Numbered from the stretch's first letter, positions 1 to 17,409 are shown. The stretch: 64,000 bases of DNA from Xestospongia muta (GCA_963693285.1 OY848922.1:2158923-2222922), one strand, 5' to 3'. Numbers and translations are program-made. The notes: generated by a model not told the origin, from the sequence alone.

Positions 1-1540
1 TGGTATTCTGGCTATCCTGATGTGTATGGTAAACGAGAAACAACCTCTTCCTCTACGCTTGGCAGGTCTGTACTGTTTCCAATGCTACCTCTATAAGAAT
101 GAAGCCGGACAAGCTAAAGTTATCAACACCCTATTACCATCATCTGCTGAAACAACAGTAACCTCTGGACAAATTCTCTGTACGGGAATATTTGGTACAG
201 ATCCGTTATCTAATTGGATGACAGCCACTGCTCTAGCTAGTGCTTTGAACTCTTCTCTGAAGCCACAGTTATTGCGTGTTCAGCTGTCTATGCAAGGCAA
301 AGGACAAGTCACCTTGTTACAACAATGTTCTGATTTACTTGTCAATTCACAAACTAATAATGCGCTGAGTCGTATTGGATTGTTGCTGTTACTATGTTCC
401 TGGTTGTCTGAGTGTCCAGCTGCAGTCAATCAATATCTCGAAAATCCTTCTAATATTCCCTTTTTGACAGAAAAGATTCAACACCATTACAACACCGAGC
501 ACGACAAGATCATTGGGGGTCTCTGTGCTATACTTTTTGGTATATGCTTAGCTTACAATGATGGGAGCTCGCCCAATTACTTACCAGATACTTTAAGACA
601 AATTATCGCACGTCGAATTGATCAAGAGAGCTTCACACAGTCCCTGGCATTGATTTCATCGTCTGAAGCATTCACTCAGGCTAGCAAGCAGCCCCAAACC
701 ATTGCCAATAGTCTTAATCAAGTCTGTTTTGATTACTCTTTTACAGTTCTCTTCCGCCAAGTTTCAGATGTCATCCATAAAGCACTAGATCCTTCCACAA
801 AGACTCCAATTGAGACTGCTACATCTACGACTACTCATGCTCCTTCTTCACTGACTGATACAGGTTTTGAAATACAACAATATAAAGATCTTTTACGAGA
901 ACAAGAAAGTCAAATTAATATCTGGAAAGGGAAGTGTGAGGAGCTTGAGAAAGCTTTGCAAGAACAGACAGCTCGTTCACAAGTACCTATAAACTCTGTT
1001 GATCTTGTTAACTCTTCGACTAATACTGAAAGCGAATCTGAATTTCAGCGTATAAAAGATGAGAATGTCTCTCTTCATCGTCTTCAGGAGTCAATGCGAC
1101 AAGAACTAGCATATAAGAACACTCAGCTTGAGAAGATGAGGGAAGACCTTGAACACGTGCAGACTGATTTCTACACAAATCGGTCCGTTGATATTCAACA
1201 ACTCAAAAAGGAACGAGATCAATTAAAGGCTGAAAATGAACTACTTCTCATAGAGAAGAACTCCTTAGACCAGCACTTGCATTATGTTCAATCACAGTCT
1301 TCATCTGAATCCACTGTTCAAGTTGATGAACTTCAACAGAGTATACGAAAACTGCAACAGGAAAATGAACAATTACGTTCAAGAAATGAAACAGTAGAAA
1401 AAGAAATGGAAGATTTATTAGTGCTTTTAGCTGACAATGACACTCAACTAAAACAATACAAGACCCTTTTGACAGATAATAACATTCAAATTCCAGAGAG
1501 TGAAGAGGAAGAGGAAGATGATGATGATGAAGATGTGTGA
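1..1540 (+). CDS. USO1: General vesicular transport factor p115 (USO1), C-terminal part
   Basis: Golgi vesicle-tethering protein that links COPI/COPII vesicles to cis-Golgi membranes through golgins and SNAREs. The frame is open from base 2 and the gene continues off the left edge, so the N-terminal armadillo head is only partly present. About 512 residues are visible. The head region (e.g. MCMVNEKQPLPLRLAG, LYCFQCYLYKNE, QLLRVQLS, LLLLLCSWLSECP) follows vertebrate p115 closely. From about visible residue 290 to 485 there is a long heptad-rich coiled coil, then a very acidic tail (EEEEEDDDDEDV), as in p115, where the acidic tail binds giantin/GM130. The visible part is one uninterrupted exon. 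Family identity is clear; only the missing 5' part is unknown. Confidence 0.95.
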   Translation, partial: GILAILMCMVNEKQPLPLRLAGLYCFQCYLYKNEAGQAKVINTLLPSSAETTVTSGQILCTGIFGTDPLSNWMTATALASALNSSLKPQLLRVQLSMQGKGQVTLLQQCSDLLVNSQTNNALSRIGLLLLLCSWLSECPAAVNQYLENPSNIPFLTEKIQHHYNTEHDKIIGGLCAILFGICLAYNDGSSPNYLPDTLRQIIARRIDQESFTQSLALISSSEAFTQASKQPQTIANSLNQVCFDYSFTVLFRQVSDVIHKALDPSTKTPIETATSTTTHAPSSLTDTGFEIQQYKDLLREQESQINIWKGKCEELEKALQEQTARSQVPINSVDLVNSSTNTESESEFQRIKDENVSLHRLQESMRQELAYKNTQLEKMREDLEHVQTDFYTNRSVDIQQLKKERDQLKAENELLLIEKNSLDQHLHYVQSQSSSESTVQVDELQQSIRKLQQENEQLRSRNETVEKEMEDLLVLLADNDTQLKQYKTLLTDNNIQIPESEEEEEDDDDEDV

Positions 1541-1617
1541 CAAGCGACTGAGAAATATAAGAACTAAATTTTAGGTTATTTTTTCTAATTTTCTAATTGT
1601 AATTCTAATAACGTCAA

Positions 1618-1623
1618 AATAAA
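1618..1623 (+). terminator. Polyadenylation signal of USO1
   Basis: Canonical AATAAA 78 bases after the USO1 stop codon, in AT-rich sequence; nothing else coding lies before the next promoter. Confidence 0.6.
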
Positions 1624-1820
1624 CTTTCTGTATTAATCCAGGTATAAAGCTATCCAATTTGTCGTGGTTTACACAGTTGTCTGATTTTACCTTTTAAGTT
1701 TTCTTTGTGTAAAAAGATTGGTCGTGGTAACGCCTAATTTGGTCATTTACACCGTCAACCATCCTCTACATTTATGGTAATTAGCCTACCCAAAGAAGCC
1801 GAATCGCATGTTCTCGTTAC

Positions 1821-1828
1821 TATATAAA
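1821..1828 (+). promoter_or_regulatory. TATA box of the astacin gene
   Basis: TATATAAA lies 131 bp before the ATG of the astacin-TSP1 gene, leaving room for a transcription start near 1855 and a 5'UTR of about 100 nt. The gap 1541-1958 holds nothing else recognisable. Confidence 0.5.
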
Positions 1829-1958
1829 CAGGTCGCCTGCGCTCTGCAGATCAAGAAAAATTTGTAGTGTTTCTACTTTCTATTGACTTAGCAGCTGGAC
1901 TGTACTTTCTACTTGTTATTTTACATTATATTTCATTTTTAAACTGATCTCTCGAGCT

Positions 1959-4900
1959 ATGGCGAAGCTAGTTATTCTTTCTATGAGCTGTTGTCTGCTA
2001 TTTCTCTCCTTTGTGAGAGCCGATAGTAACGATACAATAGACGAGATCGCTGTGAACAGAAAATTAAGTAAGTTTTCTCTTTCTTTTTTCGCAAGTAATT
2101 GACATCGTATCTTCTAGACCACACTTTTGTTGACGGCGACATTGTGTTGACACTAGACCAACAAATCGATAAGGAGAATAGAGAGAAAGCAAAAACGGAT
2201 GGCTATCATGTATTCGGCGGTCCTCAAAACGTAGTAGTTGACTATTCTCGTTATAACTGGCCCGACGCTAAAGTCTACTACCAACTCTCAAGTATAGCTG
2301 AAGGTAAGACAGTACACATAAAAGCAGATTTATATATATATTCGTATTAATTCAGGTCATGCTCAAACCAAGAAGGCCATTGAAGATGCCATTGCTGACT
2401 ATGAATCCCAAACTTGTATCAGATTTATCAAAAGAACTACTCAAAGTGACTATGTTTACTTCTTTAAGGGCTCTGGGTAAGCTTGTTCTTCTATAGTTAC
2501 AATAGTAATGTGTCACTGAAATGTACAGAACAACATTATTAATATTATTAATTTTTTATCTCCAGCTGTTGGTCATACATTGGTCGAGTAGGAGGAAAAC
2601 AAGAAATCTCTATTGGTAGTGGATGCGAGTACAAAGGTATTGTCATACACGAGATCTTTCATGCTCTTGGACGCTGGCATGAGCAGAGTCGACCAGATAG
2701 AGACAACTATGTGACTATTAACACTGATAATATCATTGATGGTAAGTTATTAAAATTAATGTCAGACACCAACATGCTGTGCCCACTTCGTTGCACTGCA
2801 AAAGTATTACTTTATAATCCGTCATTCATCATGTACGTTTTCTCATTTGTAGGTGCTTCATCTAATTTTGAGAAAGTTGAAACCTCCACGATTATCACAA
2901 CACAGGGAATCAGTTATGATTTTGGCTCTGTTATGCATTATTACTCACATGCTTTTTCAAAGAACGGAAAACCTACAATCACACCAAAAGATTCTAGCAT
3001 AAATCCCAACACCCTTGGACAAAGAAATGGTTTATCTACTAAAGATCTCGAACATGCTCGTACTTTATACTGCGATGGGAAAGCACCTGGTAGCTGGGGA
3101 AGTTGGAGCAGTTGGTCTTCTTGTACCAAAACCTGCAATGGAGGAACTCGATCTCGCAATCGTACATGTGTTGGAGGTACTGGTTGTTCTGGCTTAAGCT
3201 ATGAAACTGAACAATGCAACAAAGATGATTGTCCAGGTATGCTTGAGTTCAGTAAGAAAATACAATTATTGTTTACAATGTGCATAATTTGAGGATATAC
3301 TTATCTCTTTTTTTTCTCTTGTAGCTCCACCTACATGGAGCAGCTGGAGTAATTGGGATAGTTGCACTCGCACATGTGGTACTGGCCGTCAACGTCGTAC
3401 CCGAACTTGTCAGAATGGGAACACTTGTTCTGGTTCAGCCACAGAATATAGAGATTGTAATACAAACAGCTGTCCTAAACGTAAGTATTGAGTAAAATAA
3501 AAGCAGATAGCTTGAAAGTTTTGCTATTATAATTCTGGTCATCATTTCATTGTGATCTTTTTCCAATACAGCTGCAGAATGGTCAAACTGGGGCTCTTGG
3601 AGTGCTTGTAGTGCAACATGTAAAGGTGGTCAACAAGAACGTCGTCGTCATTGTAACCATGGGACTACTTGCCAGGGTGTCAGTACCCAAGTCCAATCTT
3701 GCAATGACAATATCCCATGTACACGTAAGTACACAAATTAACTATTATAATCTATTATATTCCTAAAACCTCCACCAGTAAACTTAGCTCTAAAATTGAA
3801 TTACATTTAATACGAGCATTTATGACATTCGCTTACCATACTTAGCATGTATTGCAGTATTATGTTAATACCAATACTGGCATATAGAGTACATGTAATA
3901 CATGAAAGTAATAGTCTTTAGTTCCCTAGACAAATAGTAGCCAGCTGTATAGTCTCCATGGTGATTTAATTATTACTCTGGTGTTCAACAGAGAGTCCAG
4001 GTGTGGGTTATAAACCATATCCCAATCACAAAGAGATTGATTGTCTACTGAGGAAAGCCCACGTCCCTTTGTAGAATTATATCATAACTAATATTGTATA
4101 GATAGATCATTAGTGTTTCCCATTAATGTCAATGTTGGTGGTTGCTGAAACAAATCAATTTAACTTCATTTGTTGCTCTTCTGTTTTGTTTACAGCTGAT
4201 CCTAGTAGTGGCGAATGGAGCCAATGGTCAACTTGTAGTGTTAGTTGTGGAGGCGGTACACGTTCCCGATCTAAACAGTGTGGTCTGGCTGACAAATCCA
4301 AATGCACAACACAAACTGAAGATTGTAAAACCAATGCCTGTCCTGGTCCCCTTGATGGTAAGAGAAGAGTTAAAATTACTACTATTATTATAAAAGAAAC
4401 TTTATGTTAGCAAATTCAAATAGTAGATACAGGACCTTACTGTGTTCTGTGTAAGCCATATTTCATGAGCTATATAAGTGCAGACTCTATTTACTACATG
4501 TATATAATTGTAACTAAGTATATTAATAGATCATGTACACCCTAATTGTCACAAGAGTTAAACTCTTTTTCTTTGTCTACAGGTTTGAAACATTTGGGAT
4601 GTTACTTTGTTCCGAGATACAGCAGACGTTTGACTCTTTTAGAAGGAAAAACTGACGAACTAAAGGACAATCCAATATTCCGTTCAAAGCCAATTGAAAA
4701 ATGTGGAAAAGGAGCAATAGAATTTCACATGAATGTTTTTGCCCTGACACTAGGCTATTGTGTATCCGGATCAAACAACACTGGAGATTATCAGACTTCT
4801 AGTGGAACATATTGCAGCAATGGAAGAGGTGGCTACTACTCTAACTACTTTTATATGGATGTCTACCAGATTCAAAACAAACAAAGTTTTTCTGATGCAT

Positions 4901-5082
4901 TACAGGGCATCGTTCGTACAGCTACTCCCGTCTCAACTGCTACTCCTATCCCAACTGGTATCCCTGTCACAACTAGTACCCCTGACAGTATTCTACTTAG
5001 CGGAGCTTCTTCATCAATTTCAAGCACTTTACTGTTGACACTCACCACAATTTTTGCTCTTGTTTTGGCCGTCATATTTTAA
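1959..5082 (+). CDS. GPI-anchored astacin metalloprotease with four TSP1 repeats
   Basis: Secreted zinc endopeptidase. Nine exons: 1959-2067, 2118-2303, 2356-2476, 2566-2741, 2853-3236, 3325-3480, 3572-3724, 4196-4357, 4583-5082; all GT-AG and in phase, 648 aa. In order: signal peptide (about 1-22), short propeptide with FVDGDI (the FxGDI aspartate switch), astacin domain with zinc motif [19 protein letters not shown] and Met-turn SVMHY, then four thrombospondin type-1 repeats with WSxW C-mannosylation motifs. A Cys-containing domain (GCYFVPRY...[10 protein letters not shown]) follows, then a Thr/Pro stalk and a C-terminal hydrophobic tail that looks like a GPI-attachment signal rather than a TM helix with cytoplasmic tail. 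The three TSP1 exons 6-8 are each flanked by phase-1 introns, so they are symmetric and shuffle-able. Likely role: matrix or prohormone processing at the cell surface (inference). Confidence 0.92.
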
Positions 5083-5409
5083 AATGTTCATATAATCATT
5101 GTCCTTACATTATAGTTATGTAATTTATCATGATCACTCATGTATTAATTTCTTTTTAAACTGTAAGTAAATCTTATTTATTTTAAAGTGTTTTCTGCTC
5201 TACTGTTAATATTTGTCATTGTTATGGCTGGTTCATGTATTTATATTACACATGATTATTTCTCCTGTATAATGTCTATGCTATTGTATTATATTATGTA
5301 ATGTATTGTTTATTGGCAATTCAAATTTCATTATAATGTCTTCAAAATCAACAACAACATTGATAGATAGAATAATGATAAATGCTCTATTAATAGAGAT
5401 ACTTGTTAA

Positions 5410-5485
5410 CTATTGGACACATGTACCATTAATTATCTACGGGTACACTATTGGACACATGTACCATTAATTATCTACGGGTACC
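5410..5485. repeat. Tandem duplication, 38-bp unit, two copies
   Basis: Two adjacent near-identical 38-bp units beginning CTATTGGACACATGTACC and ending in CTACGGGTAC. Non-coding. Confidence 0.85.
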
Positions 5486-5589
5486 ATCACTCTGTATCTC
5501 TTGGTATCTATATCATAGCTACTCAAGATCTCTACGTTCTGAGTATTTATTAAATAATCACAAGTATTCATTATTATCATTAGAACCCA

Positions 5590-5678
5590 TTGGAACTCTC
5601 ATTACAAATCCTGGAACTCCATCACAAAATATGGAACCTCGTTACAAATCATGGAAGCTCATTACAAATTGTGGAACC
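5590..5678. repeat. Degenerate 21-bp minisatellite
   Basis: About four copies of a TGGAACTC-N-ATTACAAAT-like unit with period near 21 bp. Non-coding. Confidence 0.75.
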
Positions 5679-6786
5679 TAGGATGCAGAAATCATATTTT
5701 CCTTTTAATTTGTTTATTTATTTCAGAATATTTTAATTTAAGTTTACTTTGTGTTTAAAAAAAGGATTTCAAATGGTAAAATATTTAATACATATTCTCA
5801 GTTTAGTTTCCTGAGCTTCTTTACAAAATTGTAACTTCTGTAAAAGATACATGAAAACAAGATAGATAACAAACCACAAACATGTAATAACTTGTCATAT
5901 ACATGTACATTATTTTATATACCTTATATGTACATGTACCTAGGATCTTTATATACATGTACATAGTATAATTTATTTGCTCAAGTTCCCTATGCTGGTT
6001 CACTGGTCATAATAACAAAGTCCTGGATTTTTTACAGCAAAACGACATCAGTTAGCAGTTTTAATATTAGTGTTGTTTTATATATGATAAATATTTTAGT
6101 TTTAGTTTCAATATACACATGTGTAAAAAAACCTGTGGTTTTAATTTTAGTTTCAGATGTGTCAGATTTCATTTAGTTTCAGTTTAAGTGAATTTGTTTC
6201 AAAAAAAGTACTCCAGGTCTGGATAAATATGTACTTTCAACTCAGCACCTTTGATTTTGCCAGGATATGAGCCATATTTCAACAGTAAAACACTCCGTTT
6301 CTTATATGCTGTCAATGTATGTAGTTAAAGCTAGTAGCAGCTACACTTCCTTATAAGCATGTAAGTCTTGGTATGTTGTTAGGTTTTATGGGCAAAAAGC
6401 AATAAACAGTAAGGTCAACAAGTATAATCATCAAAATGAAATTTTGTCAATAGTTTTAATTTTAGTATAATTTAAGGTAGTTAATTTTAGTTTAGCTTTA
6501 GTTAGTATATAAAATGCTTTATCCCTTACTAAAATATATTTTAGTTTTAGTTGTGGCATATCAAACAACACTATTTGGAATCATTAATTTTGTTGTTGTT
6601 TTTGATAAGACTAGGTTATCGATAACCAATACAACATACACTGTAGTCATTATATTAACTAGTATATCAACATTATATTAGTAAATTGATGATACTAGAG
6701 TGTCAGTTCTAGATTGATTTTAGTATTAGTTTCGATTTACTTAACCTTTCAAAAAAGTTTTAGTTTTAGTAAACCAAAACAAAATT

Positions 6787-6792
6787 TTTATT
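6787..6792 (-). terminator. Polyadenylation signal of SURF6
   Basis: AATAAA on the minus strand about 100 nt after the SURF6 stop. Confidence 0.5.
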
Positions 6793-6890
6793 ACATATGC
6801 AAAGGAAACAAGTATTTAAAAGAGTAAGCTGACAGAGTCCATTGGTCCTTCAACAGAAATAAGATTTAAGTGTAACTAATTGGTATTGTT

Positions 6891-7910
6891 TTAAGATTTG
6901 ATAACTTTCTTTCTCCTATTCTTTTTCTTTGCGGACATTTTTGACTTTGATTTCTTAACATCAATTCTCTCTTGTATGTGTTTTCGTCTTTTCTCTTGTT
7001 GTTTCTCTTTGCGTTGCTTCTGATGTTCCAACCTTTCCTGCCATTTTTTCTGGCTTACTTTCTTCTGTTTCTCTTTCTTTTTTAAGGTTTTCTGCAGAAG
7101 TAAAGGATCATCTTTTCGTGGAATACCTTGAGCTTTATCTAAAGCTTGTTGCCATTTTATTTTCTCCTTTATCTCTCTCCCTTTGCTAGGATCTTGTTCT
7201 ACAATTTTTGCAATTTTCTGCTGACGTTCTTCGGCTTTGGAGAGCAATTTCTTTAAATTATTTTGCTTTTTAGTTTTATCACTTTTACCCGATGTGCCAA
7301 AATCAAATTTGTTAAATTGCACCAAGTTATCATCATCAATAGCTTTGTCCTGTATTTTATGCAAGTTTGAGGCACTTGTTTGAGCAACACTTCTATCTTT
7401 CTTCTCTTTTGCTTTCTTCTGTTTAAAATTTTCCCGTTTCATTTTCTTTGTGATAATCTCTCTATTTTGAACATCGGCATTTCCATCTTGAATTGGTGCT
7501 TTCCTTTTCAACCGATGTTCTCTGATTTTATTCTTTAATCGCTCTCTAAGTTCAGATAATGGAACACTTTCGATTCTTTCTAAGTTCAACTTTAACGGCT
7601 CACAGTCACTATGTACATTATTATCATGGCCTTCTCCAGACATTCCTTGACTATTTGTGTCATCTTTGGCTTCTTTTTCGATTTGTCCAACAGTCCTTAG
7701 AGCGGTTGGATCTAATCTGGCTTTTTTTGCTTTGATACGTGCCTCTTTAGCATCTTGCTCGGACATTTGAGGTCTTTTCTTTTTGTGAAAATATTTGCTA
7801 GATTGCAAAAACTCTTCTTCATTGAATACATAATATTTGGCCGGAATCAATTCCACCATTGAAGAGAAAAGAGACGAATGCTCTCTTATCCTTGACTCAA
7901 GATGATCCAT
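6891..7910 (-). CDS. SURF6: Surfeit locus protein 6 homologue, nucleolar ribosome biogenesis factor
   Basis: Nucleolar RNA-binding protein needed for pre-60S/pre-rRNA processing (yeast Rrp14 family). Single exon, 339 aa from the ATG at 7910; the frame is open further upstream to 7988, but only a TTG lies there and the conserved N-terminus begins at MDHLESRIREH. The N-terminal motif (LESRIREHSSLFSSMVELIP) and the basic C-terminal SURF6 domain (KWQQALDKAQGIPRKDDP...LLQKTLKKKEKQKK...QKKWQERL) are both present; the last 100 residues are extremely Lys/Arg/Gln-rich, as is typical. Divergent from UBL5 with only 90 bp between the two start codons. Confidence 0.9.
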   Translation of the reverse strand: MDHLESRIREHSSLFSSMVELIPAKYYVFNEEEFLQSSKYFHKKKRPQMSEQDAKEARIKAKKARLDPTALRTVGQIEKEAKDDTNSQGMSGEGHDNNVHSDCEPLKLNLERIESVPLSELRERLKNKIREHRLKRKAPIQDGNADVQNREIITKKMKRENFKQKKAKEKKDRSVAQTSASNLHKIQDKAIDDDNLVQFNKFDFGTSGKSDKTKKQNNLKKLLSKAEERQQKIAKIVEQDPSKGREIKEKIKWQQALDKAQGIPRKDDPLLLQKTLKKKEKQKKVSQKKWQERLEHQKQRKEKQQEKRRKHIQERIDVKKSKSKMSAKKKNRRKKVIKS

Positions 7911-8000
7911 GATTTTAGACACGTGGTTACACGTGGGTGTGGAATGGGCGTAGCTTGTTTGATCAAGCCGCACCCAATTTATCAGCAAAAAGTTGGCAAG
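7911..8000. promoter_or_regulatory. Shared divergent promoter SURF6/UBL5
   Basis: Only 90 bp separate the start codons of SURF6 (-) and UBL5 (+), so both promoters and both 5'UTRs must lie here or overlap the opposite gene. No TATA box is seen. Confidence 0.6.
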
Positions 8001-9227
8001 ATGATTGAAATCACTTGTAACGATCGTTTAGGAAAGAAAGTTCGAGTCAAATGCAAGTATCCTCATCCTAAATTGATCAACAATTAATTACTATATCTTT
8101 TAAGTTGTGTCCCTTAATAGTAATATCATTATAGCCCCGATGACACTATTGGGGATCTGAAAAAACTCATTGCTGCTCAGACAGGAACAAGATGGGACAA
8201 AATTGTCCTCAAGAAATGGTTTGTCAACTACATAATATATGTGTACTTGTGACACTGATTAATCTCAAGTGTTAACATTTTGAAATGAACAGGCTGGATT
8301 TAGGTTGAGAGGGATATATAATTAAGTTGTAGGCACAGAATCTCAAAACTCTGAGTTAGTCCGACTGACCAAATCCTCCCTTCCTATGACGTGGAAGGAT
8401 TATGTATAATGCTATATAGCAAATCTGTTTGTTGTAGGTTATGATACACATAGTGATATTTGGGTCCTTAACAAAGATCCATTACAATAGACAAAGTTCT
8501 ACAAATGAGATCAAAACCTTCCAGATATTTATTGTTACATGATCATTCAATTCCATTCATAATTGGCATGTTACATAGTAATACAATACTTACTGGTTAA
8601 GTTTAGAGATTGGCCTTGATTTCTGATCAAAATTTTAATGGCACTGCCAGTAAAATAAATTATTCCAAGGGGTTAAATATTCTTTATTCTTGTAGGTATA
8701 CTATTTTCAAAGACCACATCACATTGGAAGATTGTATCCACTAATCCATTGTCTTTCCGGTTCTACAAATAATACTACTTGTTTCCATGACGCATAATTG
8801 GTAATAGAAAAGCGAGACAATAGAGATACCAACGTTGACATGTTAGGTTTGCTCCTAACAACCAGATCATAATAATGATAAGCTTTTATCAAATTTTAGT
8901 CTGCTTTGAATGAGGGGCACTAATTTCAATGATTTCCTATCCAACTCAATAAAATTATAGCACATTTAATAACTATGGTTGTAGTTATTAAATATCTATT
9001 ATTATTAATTCATACTAAGGGTTATTATTATACCATAAAGAAAGGGTTAAAATAGTCTGCATGAGTATCTCCCCTTTAGCAGCAGATATCTAGACTAGAG
9101 TCAAAGTAATAAAAGGCATGAGCATGACATATATGTACAGTATCGTACTCACAATGTTATTTACTTTAACAATGATTATGTAGACGAAATTCATGATGGT
9201 ATGAACCTTGAGCTATATTATCAATGA
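8001..9227 (+). CDS. UBL5: Ubiquitin-like protein 5 (Hub1)
   Basis: Non-conjugated ubiquitin-fold protein that binds spliceosomal proteins and supports pre-mRNA splicing. Four exons: 8001-8056, 8135-8218, 8696-8733, 9184-9227, total 222 nt = 73 aa, exactly the length of human UBL5. Translation starts [19 protein letters not shown] and ends [12 protein letters not shown], with the UBL5-type C-terminal Tyr-Tyr in place of the Gly-Gly of ubiquitin. Start is fixed by family alignment. Intron 2 (8219-8695) and intron 3 (8734-9183) contain nothing recognisable. Nearly certain. Confidence 0.97.
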
Positions 9228-9288
9228 CGATTCCTGTCTCCTGTTTCACTTGACTCAACCATTCCTCTTTGTTTTTGTCTCTCATTTC

Positions 9289-9294
9289 AATAAA
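9289..9294 (+). terminator. Polyadenylation signal of UBL5
   Basis: AATAAA 62 nt after the UBL5 stop and about 115 bp before the next start codon. Confidence 0.55.
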
Positions 9295-9409
9295 CTTGTA
9301 ATTCTATGATTTTATGTTTAACGGAATAAATTACCTGTGATTATTTTAAGAGCTAATTATTACTAACTAATTATTTTAACCCTTTGATGAACGCTTCCGT
9401 GTAACAGCT

Positions 9410-16034
<6,625 letters not shown>

Positions 16035-16144
16035 CAGCTCTATTTACTATTTTTTTGTTTTCATTATTAGTCCTACTATCAATATTTGTTATCATTATCA
16101 CTAAAAGAATCATTTTTTTAATAATATTATGTTATGTATTATTA

Positions 16145-16150
16145 AATAAA
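16145..16150 (+). terminator. Polyadenylation signal of SCaMC gene
   Basis: AATAAA 110 nt after the stop codon and only 57 bp before the TATA box of the following homeobox gene. Confidence 0.55.
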
Positions 16151-16206
16151 TTTATTAAAGCGAATAGTTAATTACATGCGTGGGTGTGGTGTATCTTATG
16201 AACCGC

Positions 16207-16213
16207 TATAAAA
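16207..16213 (+). promoter_or_regulatory. TATA box of the homeobox gene
   Basis: TATAAAA 65 bp before the ATG at 16272; predicted start near 16238 gives a 5'UTR of about 35 nt. The upstream gene's polyadenylation signal lies within 60 bp, so the core promoter is extremely compact. Confidence 0.6.
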
Positions 16214-16271
16214 TGAAGCTGCACGCTGTATCAATTATTTGGCAATCAATACTGATCATTGGGCAAGAAAG

Positions 16272-17154
16272 ATGGCACTACAAGACCAATCTCATCTTCT
16301 CTCATTCTCTGTGGAGCGTTTACTACAGCAATCAAGAGGGCATAGTAAACCCAATAGCACATGCGAGTCACCATCTAGTACTCCTCCATCTTCTCCACCA
16401 TTGTTGCTGTCACAGCCAAGAGAGATAATGGTCAATGCAGGAGTAACTGCTCTCCCTCTCTCTTTTGGTATGCCACTCTCCTCTACAACAACATGGAATC
16501 CAACCTTCAATGCCTGGAGCTTACTAGGACTACCAATGGCTTACAAACCAGTAGTCAACTCCACATGGAACTTCCAACCTTCATCAATGCAGCAACAGAG
16601 TTTAAGTCTGCTGAACACTAAGAAAATAGTGGACCATGCAGACATTGCACAAAGTAAGTTGGAGAATTATTAAGCCTAGTTGAACATTGACTCTTTCTTT
16701 TCTATTTTTTGTTTATTCAGATGATGATGAAGTTGAAGATGAAGACAGTTGTAGTGACATTTCTCGAGAACCTTCATCACCACCATCTGATGATGCAATT
16801 GTAATGGATAGCAGCTCCATTGAAGACAAAACAAGTAAGAAATACAAGAAAAAGAAAAGAACCACATTTACAAGCTCACAACTGCAACAATTGGAGAGTA
16901 GATTTAACCAGCAGAAATACCTCACTAAAATAGATCGTTGCAAACTCGCACAGATGATTGGATTGACAGAAAAGCACGTCAAAACATGGTATCAGAATCG
17001 TCGTACCAAATGGAAGCGTGACTGTACAGATGAAGTTTGGAGTCGAGAGAGAGAGCATGCTGCAACTAACATGTACACACAACACCTTCAAATGAAAACT
17101 ATAAACTCTTCTTTACAATCAGCATCCAAACCATACACATTAGTCAATGTATAA
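16272..17154 (+). CDS. Bar/BSH-like ANTP-class homeobox transcription factor
   Basis: Two exons, 16272-16653 and 16721-17154, 271 aa. The frame is open 11 codons further 5', but only from a TTG; the first ATG gives [18 protein letters not shown], whose FSVERLL resembles an eh1 Groucho-binding motif. A Ser/Pro-rich and an acidic stretch precede a homeodomain at about residues 170-229 ([17 protein letters not shown] ... [14 protein letters not shown]). Thr47 and Tyr49 in KTWYQNRR are typical of Bar/BSH-type and some NK-like homeodomains; Asn51 and Arg53 are present. The intron lies upstream of the homeodomain. Closest expectation is the sponge BarBSH gene, but subclass assignment needs a tree. 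It sits between the SCaMC and CCDC180 genes on the same strand. Confidence 0.88.
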
Positions 17155-17395
17155 CACTTAATTCTTATTTTTTAATATTTGTTCCATTATTACTGTCATA
17201 CATATTAACACTATACAGTACACTGAACACACACTATTTGCTCGTTAACCTGTGTTGTAATTTGTTTCCTGTTTCTAGCTAGTAATAGATACTATTTTGT
17301 CACTATGTAAGCTTTGTCGTAATATATTATGGTTATAATAATTATTCGGTCACACAAATTAAAAGCACGCGATTTAGGCTTAAGGCGCGGGTGTG

Positions 17396-17409
17396 GTTGT
17401 CATAGCAAC
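17396..17409 (+). promoter_or_regulatory. RFX X-box in CCDC180 promoter
   Basis: GTTGTCATAGCAAC is a 14-bp imperfect palindrome matching the RFX X-box (GTNRCC-N-RGYAAC type), 27 bp before the CCDC180 ATG. RFX factors control ciliary genes through such sites close to the start. Confidence 0.6.

Larger units (their letters stand above)
5083..6890. other. Intergenic region between convergent astacin gene and SURF6
   Basis: AT-rich spacer of 1.8 kb with no supported gene. It holds two small minisatellites (listed separately) and, from about 6060 to 6780, many scattered short TTTTAGTTTTAG-like words. No transposase or reverse transcriptase reading frame is visible. Confidence 0.6.

Noticed and set aside
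7911..7988. Extended N-terminus of SURF6
   Set aside because: Begins at TTG and overlaps the short shared promoter; the conserved start is MDHLESRI.
16239..16271. Extended N-terminus of the homeobox protein
   Set aside because: Begins at TTG; the ATG at 16272 follows the TATA box at a suitable distance.
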